Of a stretch of DNA of 30,545 bases, positions 14,364-24,122 are shown piece by piece. Origin of the DNA: Ruminococcaceae bacterium UBA2854 (GTDB lineage: Bacteria > Bacillota > Clostridia > Oscillospirales > Acutalibacteraceae); the NCBI GenBank assembly GCA_002350765.1, contig DEFK01000039.1:1-30545 (forward strand), written 5' to 3'. Both the position numbers and the translations under genes were made by a program. The notes beneath the pieces are model-generated. The model worked only from the letters and a program-made list of their open reading frames with translations, did not search any database and was not told where the DNA came from. Numbering within the stretch: position 1 is the stretch's first letter; each line of letters starts with the position of its first letter.

Positions 14364-16410
14364 CTAGGTATACCTCCTTTAAAGATTTTATTATTGAAGC
14401 GTCCTCGAGATTGACCTTGGAATTAACCTCGAGCAGCTTTACCTGCGTTTTATACATATCCTCGTACAAGGCTATAAGCTTTAAATCGTTCATAGCTTCG
14501 AGTATAACTTTTAATTTTCCGTAGGATACCGCGTTATTAAGCTTTCGCGCGATAACGTCGAGAGAAATATTCAGCAGATTTTTCTCCTGCTTTAAAAACC
14601 TGTAAACAACAGCGAAGTCGTTTCTGTCTGGAATAATGGTTTTTAAATCGTTATTATCAACCTGTTCTCCGCGACAAAAGCTCTCGAATATTCTAAGGCT
14701 GTCGATATAGTCCTTATAATCTACGTCCGCGAACTTTATATCCTTAATTATAACGGAAAGCGACTCGGTATTTTTGTATACATTTACGTCGAGTGTTACG
14801 GCGATATCTACCTTGTCGCCGATATTATAGGGAAAATCCTCGGTCGAACAGAAGAATTTAAGCGCTTGAATAAAATTACGACCGCTCGTAAATGTAATTT
14901 TAAGGTGCTTGTTATTAGATAAAGGCGTAATACTTTTAATCGTTAAATTGCAAATCGCCAATACGGGGGTGGGATTTCCAGCGCCGAACGGTTGTAGATA
15001 AGAAAGAGATTTAGCGAGCTCAACGTCAATATACGCGGGGTTTAATTTACAGTCAATTTTAAGGTTATCGTAAGGCATATCGCCCTTTGATACAGCGAAT
15101 TTATTAATCTTTTCTCTGAACTCGTCAATTCTGTCATACTCCACGCCTAAGCCTACAGCCATAGGATGTCCGCCGAAATGGTCAAGACAATCCTCGCAGG
15201 CGCATACGGCTTCCCATAAATCGAAGCCCTCGACGCTTCTTCCCGAGCCCTTGCATACGCCGTCGGTTTCGGAAAGTACAATACAAGGTTTTCCGTAAAT
15301 ATCCTTTAAGCGGGAGCTGACTATCCCGATAACGCCCTGGTGCCAGTTTTTACCGCTTATAATAATAACCCTGTCCTGTACAAGCTCGGGCTGTCTGGCG
15401 ATAAGGATGTTGATTTTTTCGAGGATTTCTTTTTCTATTCTCTGGCGTTCGGAATTATCGTCGCTCAGCTTAACGGCTGTTCTTTCCGCTTTTTCGAAGT
15501 CATCCGTAATCAGCATATCCACACATTCATTCGACTGTCCCAAGCGTCCAACGGCGTTAATTCTCGGAACAATTCCGAATGACACATTACCCGCGGAAAT
15601 ATCCTTTCCCGAAAGTCCAGCGTGCTCGACGAGAGAGGCTATTCCAAGCCTGTCGCCGTTATTTATATGCTTTAAACCGCGCTTTACGAACACACGGTTT
15701 TCGTCAATAAGAGGCATAATATCCCCTATTGTGCCGATAGAAAGCAAATCGGAATAATTATCAAGCAGCATATCGACATCGGCATACTCTCCCTCGACAG
15801 CAATAACAAGCTTAAAGGCTACGCCGACTCCCGAAATCATTTTAAAACGGCTGTCGCAGTCAGGTCGGTGCATATCTACGACAGCTACAGCGTCGGGAAG
15901 CTTCTCCCCGGGCATATGGTGGTCGGTGACAACGGTTTCAATACCGAGAGTTTTCGCGTAGGCGATTTCCTCAACCGCCGAGATACCGTTATCGACCGTT
16001 ATAATCAAGTCTACATCCTCGTCATTTAATTTGTCGATCGCCGACATATTCATACCGTATCCCTCGGATTCACGGCTGGGGATATAGTACATAACATTAG
16101 CGCCGATGGTTTCAAGATACGAGTACAGAAGCGCGGTCGATGTAACTCCGTCAGCGTCGTAATCGCCGTAGACGCAGATTTTTTCGCCGTTTTCTACGGC
16201 AAATCTAACGCGGTCGGCGGCTTTATCCATATCCTTAATCTCGAAGGGATCATCAATAGTGCTCTCGTCAAATAAAAAGTTGTTTATCGCTTCTTCGGTT
16301 ACTATACCTCTTATATCGAGCAAAGTAGCGATAATCGGCGGAAGCTCATAGCGCTGTGAAATGGTCTTAGCGTTTTCTTTATTCAGTTTTGCGATTGACC
16401 ATCGTTTCAT
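14356..16410 (-). CDS. recJ: Single-stranded-DNA-specific exonuclease RecJ
   Basis: 684 residues. 5'-3' exonuclease acting in recombination and repair. The DHH domain shows VYGDYDADGVTSTAL (metal ligands at about 82-88) and VVTDHHMPG (DHH at 163-165). The DHHA1 domain shows SGKNWHQGVIGIVSSRL and HFGGHPMAVGLG. An OB-like domain follows (about 455-570), then a C-terminal extension of roughly 110 residues not in E. coli RecJ but seen in some Firmicutes proteins. GAAAGGTAA precedes the ATG. It lies 13 bases after recN and overlaps relA. Confidence 0.96.
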   Translation of the reverse strand: MKRWSIAKLNKENAKTISQRYELPPIIATLLDIRGIVTEEAINNFLFDESTIDDPFEIKDMDKAADRVRFAVENGEKICVYGDYDADGVTSTALLYSYLETIGANVMYYIPSRESEGYGMNMSAIDKLNDEDVDLIITVDNGISAVEEIAYAKTLGIETVVTDHHMPGEKLPDAVAVVDMHRPDCDSRFKMISGVGVAFKLVIAVEGEYADVDMLLDNYSDLLSIGTIGDIMPLIDENRVFVKRGLKHINNGDRLGIASLVEHAGLSGKDISAGNVSFGIVPRINAVGRLGQSNECVDMLITDDFEKAERTAVKLSDDNSERQRIEKEILEKINILIARQPELVQDRVIIISGKNWHQGVIGIVSSRLKDIYGKPCIVLSETDGVCKGSGRSVEGFDLWEAVCACEDCLDHFGGHPMAVGLGVEYDRIDEFREKINKFAVSKGDMPYDNLKIDCKLNPAYIDVELAKSLSYLQPFGAGNPTPVLAICNLTIKSITPLSNNKHLKITFTSGRNFIQALKFFCSTEDFPYNIGDKVDIAVTLDVNVYKNTESLSVIIKDIKFADVDYKDYIDSLRIFESFCRGEQVDNNDLKTIIPDRNDFAVVYRFLKQEKNLLNISLDVIARKLNNAVSYGKLKVILEAMNDLKLIALYEDMYKTQVKLLEVNSKVNLEDASIIKSLKEVYLGE

Positions 16411-16423
16411 TTCAAATTACCTT

Positions 16424-18082
16424 TCAGTTATAATTCATAAGCTTTTCGGCGTGAGCTAACGCGGTATCGGTTATATCAACTCCGCCCAGTATACGGGCAA
16501 GCTCTTTAAGTCTTCCGTCATAATCAAGAAGCTTAATATCAGTATAGGTTCTGTTATCCTTAACGTCCTTGGAAATAAGGAAGTGGCTGTCCGCCAGCGC
16601 GGCTATCTGAGCCTGATGTGTTACGCATAATACCTGGCGGGATTTTGATACTTCCTTTAGCTTCATACCGACCTTCTGGGCGGCTGAGCCTGAAATACCC
16701 GTATCGACCTCGTCGAAAATAAGCGTGTCGATTAAATCGGAGGACGCTAAAACTGTCTTTATAGCGAGCATCATTCTCGAAAGCTCGCCGCCCGAAGCGA
16801 TTTTTGAAACGGATTTAGGCTCTTCGCCAGGGTTCGCGGAAATAAGGATTTCAATTTCATCCTGTCCGTTCGAATGAAGTCCGCAGTCTTTTTGGGAAAC
16901 AACGAGCTCGACGTTAGGCATATCGAGGAATACCATTTCTTCCTTGACGCTTTTCTCGAATTTACGGGCGGTTTTATATCTCGACTCGGAGAGCTTATCC
17001 GCCGCGGATTTAGCAATCTTTTCGGCTTCTTCGCACCCGCGTTTTAACTCGTCGGCGTTTTCATCAAATTTAAGGAGTTTATTAAGCTCTGCTTTAGCTT
17101 CGGATAAAAACTTCAGCACCTCTTCCTCATCGCTTCCGTATTTCCTTATAAGCTTATTAAGTAAATCAAGCCGCTGTTCAACTTCTTCAAGACGATAGGG
17201 ATTCTCCTCTATCTCGTCAATAGAATCGGAAAGGGTGTTGGAGCAGTCCTGCAACTCATAATATATATCGTTAACACGGTTAAAGAGTTCTTCAAGCGAG
17301 GGATTTAAGTCGGACGCTTTCTGCAAGGAAGTAACAACGTCGTCGAGCATATCCACAACGCCTGTTGACGCGTTGCCGTCAAGCGTGTTTTTCGCTTTAT
17401 GGAGCTGAGAAGTAACCTTTTCTACATTCATCAGCACACGGCGCTCCTCGTTAAGCTCCTCAATCTCGCCGACTTTTATATCGGCGTTCTCGATTTCCTC
17501 AACCTGGTAAGACAGCACGTCAATACGCTGTTCACGGTTGGTTTCGCTGTTTAAAAACTCGTTGAGCTGTTTTTTTAAGCTTCGATACTCTTTATATTTC
17601 TCTTTATAATCTTCGATTAAATCGGCGTTCGACGCCATATTATCAATATAATTTATATGCGTTTCGGGAGAAAAAAGCTCGTAGCTCTCGTGCTGACCGT
17701 GGATATTAATAAGATTGAGTCCGAGCTCCTTTAAAAACGACACATTAGCGGGACGGCCGTTTATACGGCAGTTATTCTTACCCGCAAGCGACATAGTTCT
17801 GCTTATTATAAGCTCGCCGTCCTCGAGCGCGTAGCCGTTTTCCTCGAGCTTTGATTTTACAACATCGTTTACGTTCGAAAAGCCCGCGTATACCGTCGCG
17901 GTATCGGAGCCGTTTCGTATTAAATCACGGCTTGTACGTTTACCGAGAATAGCGTTAATCGCGTCAATTACAATACTCTTACCCGCGCCTGTCTCGCCCG
18001 TAAGAATATTTAATCCCGAGTAAAACTCAATATCCGATTTTTCAATTACAGCGATATTCTCAATAAATAATGAATTTAACAT
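16424..18082 (-). CDS. recN: DNA repair protein RecN
   Basis: 552 residues, the standard length. SMC-like ATPase that acts at double-strand breaks. The Walker A motif GETGAGKS is at 29-36, a long coiled coil spans about 150-370, the ABC signature is ASGGELSRMMLAIK, and Walker B is DTLIFDEVDTGISG. Coupled position after argR is the widely conserved argR-recN pair. The ribosome binding site is modest (AAGGATAG, somewhat distant from the ATG). Confidence 0.97.
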   Translation of the reverse strand: MLNSLFIENIAVIEKSDIEFYSGLNILTGETGAGKSIVIDAINAILGKRTSRDLIRNGSDTATVYAGFSNVNDVVKSKLEENGYALEDGELIISRTMSLAGKNNCRINGRPANVSFLKELGLNLINIHGQHESYELFSPETHINYIDNMASNADLIEDYKEKYKEYRSLKKQLNEFLNSETNREQRIDVLSYQVEEIENADIKVGEIEELNEERRVLMNVEKVTSQLHKAKNTLDGNASTGVVDMLDDVVTSLQKASDLNPSLEELFNRVNDIYYELQDCSNTLSDSIDEIEENPYRLEEVEQRLDLLNKLIRKYGSDEEEVLKFLSEAKAELNKLLKFDENADELKRGCEEAEKIAKSAADKLSESRYKTARKFEKSVKEEMVFLDMPNVELVVSQKDCGLHSNGQDEIEILISANPGEEPKSVSKIASGGELSRMMLAIKTVLASSDLIDTLIFDEVDTGISGSAAQKVGMKLKEVSKSRQVLCVTHQAQIAALADSHFLISKDVKDNRTYTDIKLLDYDGRLKELARILGGVDITDTALAHAEKLMNYN

Positions 18083-18098
18083 AAGGTTAAACTATCCT

Positions 18099-18545
18099 TT
18101 ACAAAAACTTTTTTAAATCAAGCACGAGCTTAGACGCCCGCTCGGTATCGGAGCATACGATAAAGATAGTATCGTCGCCCGCGATCGTACCAATTAATCC
18201 GTCAAAATCCATACTGTCGATAGAAGCGCAGAGAGCGTTCGCCATACCCGCCATAGTCTTAATAACTACCATATTCTGCGCGGACTTTATCATAATAACG
18301 GAGCTGTTGAAGAAATTCTGCATATTGCCCTGTAAATCCGAGCTCGATTTCTTTATAGAGGTGTAGCGGTATTTACCGTCGGGCGAAAGAGATTTTAACA
18401 ATCTCAGCTCCTTAATATCACGCGATACGGTAGCCTGGGTTACGTTGAAGCCGTTTTCTTTAAGGCGGTTTAACAGCTCCTCCTGGGTTTCAACGGGATA
18501 TTCGTTTATTATTTCCAATATCATTGCGTGTCTTCTGGTTTTCAT
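18099..18545 (-). CDS. argR: Arginine repressor ArgR
   Basis: 148 residues. The N-terminal winged helix-turn-helix contains NGFNVTQATVSRDIKELRL, and the C-terminal oligomerisation and arginine-binding domain contains GTIAGDDTIFIV with its Asp pair. As a hexamer with L-arginine it represses arginine biosynthesis genes and may activate catabolism. Start taken as the ATG at 18545, which overlaps the nadK stop by one base (TGATG); the TTG one codon earlier is the alternative. In many Firmicutes it sits next to recN, as here. No arginine genes are in the window, so its targets lie elsewhere. Confidence 0.96.
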   Translation of the reverse strand: MKTRRHAMILEIINEYPVETQEELLNRLKENGFNVTQATVSRDIKELRLLKSLSPDGKYRYTSIKKSSSDLQGNMQNFFNSSVIMIKSAQNMVVIKTMAGMANALCASIDSMDFDGLIGTIAGDDTIFIVCSDTERASKLVLDLKKFL

Positions 18546-19414
18546 CAATTTTTTCTCTCTTTCAATTTTTCGTTCAATAACTGATAAAAATTCCTGTCGT
18601 ATAGCTTAATTAGCTTGAGATATTTTTCTGATTTCTTAATTGTAATAACGTCATCGGGGTTTATTTCAATATTCCGCTCGCCGTCGATAGAAAGCACCGC
18701 GGGGGTATTATCGCGGATTTTTACGGTAGTATTTAAAACCGATCCGCCGTCAAAAACAACCGAGCGTGAAATAAGCGAATGCGGACAAATCGGCGTAAGC
18801 AGAATACACTCCATTTCGGGATAGATAACGGGACCTCCCGCCGATAAAGCGTAGGCTGTCGAGCCTGTCGGAGTTGAAAAAAGTATACCGTCGGCGTGGT
18901 ACTCGGAAATCGGAGAATTGTCGAGAGATACCGAAACGTCAATTATTCTCGAAAGACTTCCTCTCGCCACGGTAGCGTCGTTTACAGCGAGATAGTTTTC
19001 TTTACTACCGTCCGAGCGGGTAATTGTAACGTCTAAAAGCATACGCTTATTAACCTGATAGTCGCCGCTTAATAAACGCGCGAGATCGCCGATATTATCG
19101 GGCTCAACCTCGGCGGCGAATCCCAGCCGTCCTACGTTTACGCCTATCATCGGTTTATCGTATTTCGAAGCGAATTTCGCGCTGTGGATAATTGTACCGT
19201 CTCCGCCGACAGTTACGGCTATATCACATTCATTAAACAGCTCTTCATACGAATTAAGCGAAGCGCTTTTATTAATATCGTTTAACACGCCGTGGTCGGC
19301 AAAATCCGACAGCGTAATAATTTCGGCGTTTTTTGCCGATAAAAGCTTCGCGATATTCCACGCGCAGGAAATAGCTTTAGGTTTATCGGTATTTACAATT
19401 AACGCGATTTTCAT
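18545..19414 (-). CDS. nadK: NAD kinase
   Basis: 289 residues. Makes NADP from NAD with ATP or polyphosphate. The GGDGT motif is at 70-74, NDATVARG is the second conserved block, and DGILFSTPTGSTAYALSAGGP is the diphosphate and nicotinamide pocket. AGGTGATT precedes the ATG, overlapping the TAG stop of tlyA, so the two are likely translationally coupled; at the other end it shares a base with argR. Confidence 0.97.
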   Translation of the reverse strand: MKIALIVNTDKPKAISCAWNIAKLLSAKNAEIITLSDFADHGVLNDINKSASLNSYEELFNECDIAVTVGGDGTIIHSAKFASKYDKPMIGVNVGRLGFAAEVEPDNIGDLARLLSGDYQVNKRMLLDVTITRSDGSKENYLAVNDATVARGSLSRIIDVSVSLDNSPISEYHADGILFSTPTGSTAYALSAGGPVIYPEMECILLTPICPHSLISRSVVFDGGSVLNTTVKIRDNTPAVLSIDGERNIEINPDDVITIKKSEKYLKLIKLYDRNFYQLLNEKLKERKN

Positions 19415-19422
19415 ATAATCAC

Positions 19423-20226
19423 CTATTTATCAAGCTCTTTATGGGAGTTAGTTACAAGTTCTTTCGGAGTAATATCGGTATATGATTTCGGGTCATCGGA
19501 TTTTCTTATATGGATAAGATACTCGATATTTCCCTCGGGGCCTTTTATCGGGGAGAAATCAAGGTTTAAAACGCTGTAGCCGTTCTCAAGGCAGAAGTTG
19601 TAAATGCTTTCAACAACCTCGATATGAACCTCGGGATCACGTACAACACCCTTTTTGCCTACCTTTTCCCTACCCGCCTCAAACTGTGGTTTTATAAGGC
19701 ATACGGCTTCGGCGTTATCGGAGAGAAGCTCTCTCGCTACGGGAAGTAAAAGCTTTAAGGATATAAAGCTTACGTCGATCGAGAAGAAATCAATCTTGTC
19801 GGGCACCTGCTCAGCGGTTACTTTACGCATATTGGTACGCTCTAAATTAACCACGCGCTTATCGTTTCTAAGCTTCCACGCGAGCTGGCCGTAGCCGACG
19901 TCTATCGAATAAACCTTCTCCGCGCCGTTCTGGAGCATACAGTCGGTAAACCCGCCCGTGGACGCTCCGATATCCATTGTAATTTTACCGCTTAAATCGA
20001 GGTTGAAATTCTCAATCGCTTTTTCAAGCTTCAACCCGCCGCGGCTTACGTATTTAGGAGCTTTGCCCCTGAACTCTATATTGACGTTTTCATCGTAAGA
20101 CTGGCCGCATTTATCGGCTTTCTGGTTATCTACATAGATATCGCCAGCCATAATAATAGCCTTAGCTTTCTCACGGCTTTCGGCGTAGCCTTTCTCGAAA
20201 ACAAGCACATCTAAACGCTTTTTCAT
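19423..20226 (-). CDS. tlyA: TlyA-family rRNA 2'-O-methyltransferase
   Basis: 267 residues. The N-terminal S4 domain (about 1-60, KRLDVLVFEKGYAESREKAK) binds RNA. The FtsJ-like methyltransferase (about 80-245) has SRGGLKLEKAIENF and the SAM motif DIGASTGGFTDCML. TlyA methylates cytidine ribose in 16S and sometimes 23S rRNA; some homologues are also called hemolysins, for which there is no sign here. It overlaps the dxs stop by 4 bases (ATGA). Adjacent to nadK, argR and recN as in many Clostridia. Confidence 0.95.
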   Translation of the reverse strand: MKKRLDVLVFEKGYAESREKAKAIIMAGDIYVDNQKADKCGQSYDENVNIEFRGKAPKYVSRGGLKLEKAIENFNLDLSGKITMDIGASTGGFTDCMLQNGAEKVYSIDVGYGQLAWKLRNDKRVVNLERTNMRKVTAEQVPDKIDFFSIDVSFISLKLLLPVARELLSDNAEAVCLIKPQFEAGREKVGKKGVVRDPEVHIEVVESIYNFCLENGYSVLNLDFSPIKGPEGNIEYLIHIRKSDDPKSYTDITPKELVTNSHKELDK

Positions 20227-22085
20227 AAGTATTCTTTAATTACCTCAATCATTCCGTTATCATCGAGCTTAAACTCGGCGAGCGCTTCCTCTACCGTTTC
20301 GTGGCGGACGAACGAGTCCTTTATACCGTGGATTTTGTAGAAGAAATCCTTACCCGTCTTTTTAAGCTCGTAGCCGAACGACTCGCCTATACCGCCCGCT
20401 ACTAAGGATTCCTCGAAGAAGAAAATCTTCTTGCTGTTGGAAGCGAGCTTAACCGCCTTGCAGTCGATAGGCTTGATTCGGCAGAGTTTAATAATATTAG
20501 CGTTAATCCCCTCGTCCATAAGCCGCTCGCGCGCCTTGCAGGCGTAGGAGAAAATACGTCCGTAGGTAACGATAGAGATATCGGCGTTCTCGTCGCCGTA
20601 TAAATCGAAGTCTATACTCGACTTCTCGAAATCATCAGGTCTGTAGAGCTCTCCGCCTCGTGGATAACGTACCGCGACAAGGCTGTCGCACATATAAGCG
20701 GCGGCGTTCATAGAGAACCTCAGTTCATCGAAATAGCAGGGAGAGAAAATAGTCGTTTCGGGTATAGTATTAAGCATACTGACGTCAAATACACCCTGGT
20801 GGGTTTCGCCGTCGTCGCCGACAATTCCCGCTCTGTCGATACATAAAACGATATGGAGCTTCTGGATAGCCGCGTCGTGTACGAGCTGGTCGAAGCCTCT
20901 TTGCAGGAAGGTTGAATATACAGCGAAAAACGGAATCATTTCCTTTGTAGCCATTCCGCAAGCAAAGGTTACGGCGTGCTCCTCGGCTATTCCAACGTCA
21001 AAGAATCTGTTCTTATACTTGGATTTAAACTTTGAAAGACCAGTTCCTAAAGTCATTGCGGCGGTTATAGCGCAGATTTTCTTATCCTTAGCCGCTAATT
21101 CGCAGAGATGCTTTCCGAAGATATACGAGAAGCCCTTTTTGCTCGAAAGCGGTTCTCCCGTATCAATATCGAATTTACCGATACCGTGGAATTCCTTCGG
21201 ACGGTTTTCAGCGGGCTCATAGCCCTTACCCTTTTTCGTAACAACGTGGAGCAATACGGGACCGTTTTCCTTTTTAGCGGCTTCAAGCGCGTAGGATAGC
21301 TCCACCATATCGTGGCCGTCAACAGGCCCTAAATATGTGTAGCCGAGATAATCAAAAAGGGTGTTTTTATAAATCAGGTTTTTGAGCTTCGATTTACTTC
21401 TTTTTAATATCTTTTTAAACAGATTTCCGATAAGCGGAATATGGGAAAGCACTATTTCCGTACGGCGTTTAATACGAAGATAAGTAGGCTTAACCCTCAT
21501 ATGGGAAAGGTTCATAGCCATAGCGCCGACGTTGTTTGAGATAGACATTTTATTGTCGTTAAGAATTACGATAAAATTCTTCTTAAAACGTCCAGCGTTA
21601 TTAAGGCCTTCGTAAGCCAGTCCGCCCGTCATTGAGCCGTCGCCGATTATAGCGATAGTATAGGAGTTATCGCCTTTTAGCTGTTTAGCTGTCGCGATAC
21701 CGTAAGCCGCCGATATAGACGTACTGGAATGGCCCGCGTTAAAGGCGTCGTACTTGCTTTCGGAGCGCTTAGGGAAACCCGCCAAGCCGTCTTTTTTACG
21801 GATAGTGTCTATCTTATCGAACCTGCCCGTAAGCATTTTGTGGACATAGCTCTGGTGGCCTACATCCCATACGATACTGTCCTTCGGACAATTAAAGCAT
21901 TTATGTAAAGCAACGGTTAATTCAACGATTCCGAGGTTAGAGGCTAAGTGACCGCCGTTTACGGAAACGACCTCAACAAGCTTTTCGCGTATTTCGGCGC
22001 AAAGCTCGGCTGTCTCGGATTCGGAAAGGTTTTTTAAGTCTTTCGGTGATTTAATTGTAGAAAGGATTCTGAACTTTTCTTCCAT
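20223..22085 (-). CDS. dxs: 1-deoxy-D-xylulose-5-phosphate synthase
   Basis: 620 residues, full length. First enzyme of the MEP isoprenoid pathway: pyruvate plus glyceraldehyde 3-phosphate gives DXP, using thiamine diphosphate. DVGHQSYVHKMLTGR, the ThDP motif GDGSMTGGLAYEGLNNAG (Gly148 onward) and DRAGIVGDDGETHQGVFD in the pyrimidine-binding domain are all intact; the C-terminal transketolase-like domain ends normally. It follows ispA by 19 bases with GGGG upstream. Next to ispA, it supplies precursors for the same pathway. Confidence 0.98.
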   Translation of the reverse strand: MEEKFRILSTIKSPKDLKNLSESETAELCAEIREKLVEVVSVNGGHLASNLGIVELTVALHKCFNCPKDSIVWDVGHQSYVHKMLTGRFDKIDTIRKKDGLAGFPKRSESKYDAFNAGHSSTSISAAYGIATAKQLKGDNSYTIAIIGDGSMTGGLAYEGLNNAGRFKKNFIVILNDNKMSISNNVGAMAMNLSHMRVKPTYLRIKRRTEIVLSHIPLIGNLFKKILKRSKSKLKNLIYKNTLFDYLGYTYLGPVDGHDMVELSYALEAAKKENGPVLLHVVTKKGKGYEPAENRPKEFHGIGKFDIDTGEPLSSKKGFSYIFGKHLCELAAKDKKICAITAAMTLGTGLSKFKSKYKNRFFDVGIAEEHAVTFACGMATKEMIPFFAVYSTFLQRGFDQLVHDAAIQKLHIVLCIDRAGIVGDDGETHQGVFDVSMLNTIPETTIFSPCYFDELRFSMNAAAYMCDSLVAVRYPRGGELYRPDDFEKSSIDFDLYGDENADISIVTYGRIFSYACKARERLMDEGINANIIKLCRIKPIDCKAVKLASNSKKIFFFEESLVAGGIGESFGYELKKTGKDFFYKIHGIKDSFVRHETVEEALAEFKLDDNGMIEVIKEYL

Positions 22086-22104
22086 AATCCTACCCCGTAA
22101 TCAA

Positions 22105-22977
22105 TTAGTTTTTTCTGTTAGACAGATTTATAGATAGTTCCTTCAGGGCGGTAATATCGCCGTCGAACACATTAAGACATTCAATCGCTTCCGCGGTTAA
22201 CTTGTCTACTCGTTTTTTACACTCGTCAATTCCGAGTAAGGAAACATAAGTTGACTTATGGTTTTCCTCATCGCTTCCGACAGGCTTTCCAAGCTCCTCA
22301 TCGGAGGAGGTTACGTCGAGAATATCGTCAACGATCTGGAACGCTATTCCGATATTTTCACCAAATTTTCCCGCGGCGAGGATTTTCTCCTCGTCAGCTC
22401 CCGCGGATACACATCCCATCTCACACGCGGCTTTTATAAGCGCGCCCGTTTTCTTGATATTACAAACGGTAACGGAATCTAAGTCGGCGGTTTTATTCTC
22501 GTTTTCGAGGTCGATAACCTGGCCGCCTACCATACCCGCGGTTCCGCAGTACGAGGAAAGAATATTTATACATCTTACGCTCGCCTGCGCCGAGGAGGCT
22601 TCTACGGTTTCCTTACAAGACATAGTTTCAAACGCGAGACTTTGCAGAGCGTCACCCGCGAGCAAGGCTATATCCTCGCCGTAGACCTTATGGTTAGATG
22701 GCTTTCCGCGTCGCATATCGTCGTTATCCATACACGGTAAATCGTCGTGGATAAGCGAGTAGGTATGAATCATTTCAAGCGCGCAGGCATAAGGCAGAGC
22801 GGATTTATCATCGCCGCCGCACAGTCTCGAAAACTCGAGCGTAAGTATCGGTCGGATACGCTTACCTCCCGCTTTAAGGCTGTAGGCTATTGAATCAACA
22901 AGCGCTTTCTCGTAGGTCAAGCCTTTCGGAATATAATCGTACAAGGCGCTTTCTATAAGCTTTATATCATTATTCAT
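22105..22977 (-). CDS. ispA: Farnesyl/geranyl diphosphate synthase (short-chain polyprenyl synthetase)
   Basis: 290 residues. The first Asp-rich motif, DDLPCMDNDD, starts at 78, and the second, DDILD, is at 217-221; GGKRIRP and MVGGQVIDL are further substrate-binding segments. The two-residue insertion in the first motif (DDxxxxD) is typical of bacterial short-chain enzymes making C15 products. It overlaps xseB by 8 bases, and its ribosome binding site GGAAGG lies inside xseB. The conserved order is xseB-ispA-dxs-tlyA. Confidence 0.96.
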   Translation of the reverse strand: MNNDIKLIESALYDYIPKGLTYEKALVDSIAYSLKAGGKRIRPILTLEFSRLCGGDDKSALPYACALEMIHTYSLIHDDLPCMDNDDMRRGKPSNHKVYGEDIALLAGDALQSLAFETMSCKETVEASSAQASVRCINILSSYCGTAGMVGGQVIDLENENKTADLDSVTVCNIKKTGALIKAACEMGCVSAGADEEKILAAGKFGENIGIAFQIVDDILDVTSSDEELGKPVGSDEENHKSTYVSLLGIDECKKRVDKLTAEAIECLNVFDGDITALKELSINLSNRKN

Positions 22978-23194
22978 CAGGAAAACCTTCCTTGTTTATA
23001 CTGTCAATTCTTTTATTTATATCTATTATCTCGCCCTTACAGTTTTCGAGCTGTTTATAGCAATAGTTTAAAAGCGTAGAAGCCTGCTCGTATTTTTTCA
23101 TACTGTCCTCTAGGCTTAGCTCTCCGCTTTCGAGCTCAGACACGAGCTTTTCGAGTTCGGCGTTCGCCTGTTCAAATGTTAAATTATCCTTCAT
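22970..23194 (-). CDS. xseB: Exodeoxyribonuclease VII small subunit
   Basis: 74 residues of two helices: LTFEQANAELEKLVSELESGELSLEDSMKKYEQA is the family pattern (quoted here only for its LExLVxxLExGxxxLExS core). Exonuclease VII degrades single-stranded DNA and requires the large subunit XseA, whose gene normally lies directly upstream but is replaced here by whiA. AGGAGG precedes the ATG. Confidence 0.93.
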   Translation of the reverse strand: MKDNLTFEQANAELEKLVSELESGELSLEDSMKKYEQASTLLNYCYKQLENCKGEIIDINKRIDSINKEGFPDE

Positions 23195-23202
23195 ATTTCC
23201 TC

Positions 23203-24120
23203 CTAAATAGAGTCCGCTATCTTAAAAATCTTTTCGAGCCTGTGGTTAACTCCGCTTCGGGAAATCGGCGGGGTCAGGTTTTCGCCAAGTTCTTTAAGCG
23301 ACATTTCGGGATTATCGAGCCTTAAAAGCGCTAAGGCTTTTAAATCGTCGTTTAAGTAATCAATACCCTTTAACTTTATTATCTTCTTAATAGCCAGCGT
23401 CTGCTTAGCGGAGGCGTCGGCTTTTTTTCTTATATTGGCGATCTCCGAATTCTGCCTGCGGTTAAGGCTGTTAATCATCTCCTTATAAGCGGAGGTTTCG
23501 ATTATGCTCATAACGGAGTTGCCCGCGCCGATATACGCTAAGAAATCGCATATATCGCTGTTGCCTTTAAGATAAACGATATAGCCGCCCTTTCTTGAGG
23601 CGAGCTTCGGGTTAAAGTCAAAAACCTCGACCTCGTTTATAAGGTGAATAAGGTTTTCGGCAAGGGTTTTATGTGATACGGTTAGCTCTAAATGATAGCT
23701 TTTCTCGGGATTTGTCACCGAACCGCAACTTAGAAATACTCCGCGTAAAAACGACGAGTATAAGCTCTCGTCCTCAATATTGGCGCGGTTTATACGAAGT
23801 TTTAAATCCTTCGAGGTATGTCCGAGGGATTCGTAAATCCTCCTGCACTCGTCGGGAACTACGAGCGAGAATTTATAGAGCTTGCTTTTATGCTTATCAC
23901 GCTGTTTTTCGATAATCGGGCTGAACAAGCTCGTAAGTAAAAATTCATATCGCTTCGCAATATAGACGTTGTCGGTTTTAAAAACGATTTCGCGCGAGGT
24001 GAATCTCGAGGAAAAAAGCAGCATACCGTAACATTCGCTCAGCATATGGTCGTTTGATTCAATTTTAATCTGTGATAATTCCCGCTTGACGTCAAACGAG
24101 AATGACGAATTATTCTTCAT
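23203..24120 (-). CDS. whiA: WhiA, sporulation/division regulator
   Basis: 305 residues. The N-terminal two thirds are the degenerate LAGLIDADG-like fold (LRGVFLSCGSVTNPEKSYHLEL, and SDICDFLAYIGA), and the C-terminal third is a helix-turn-helix DNA-binding domain (LKELGENLTPPISRSGVNHRL). In actinobacteria WhiA controls sporulation septation; in Bacillus it influences division and chromosome segregation. It follows rapZ by 2 bases. The ribosome binding site is weak, suggesting coupling to rapZ translation. The yvcK gene that usually lies between rapZ and whiA is missing. Confidence 0.96.
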   Translation of the reverse strand: MKNNSSFSFDVKRELSQIKIESNDHMLSECYGMLLFSSRFTSREIVFKTDNVYIAKRYEFLLTSLFSPIIEKQRDKHKSKLYKFSLVVPDECRRIYESLGHTSKDLKLRINRANIEDESLYSSFLRGVFLSCGSVTNPEKSYHLELTVSHKTLAENLIHLINEVEVFDFNPKLASRKGGYIVYLKGNSDICDFLAYIGAGNSVMSIIETSAYKEMINSLNRRQNSEIANIRKKADASAKQTLAIKKIIKLKGIDYLNDDLKALALLRLDNPEMSLKELGENLTPPISRSGVNHRLEKIFKIADSI

Positions 24121-24122
24121 TA

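Noticed and set aside
19423..20226. TlyA as a hemolysin or virulence factor.
   Set aside because: The S4 plus FtsJ methyltransferase layout with an intact SAM motif and the housekeeping operon point to rRNA modification.
22251..22482. Overlapping plus-strand frames inside ispA, one rich in Arg and His.
   Set aside because: They are antisense shadows of the intact polyprenyl synthetase, with no initiation signal.
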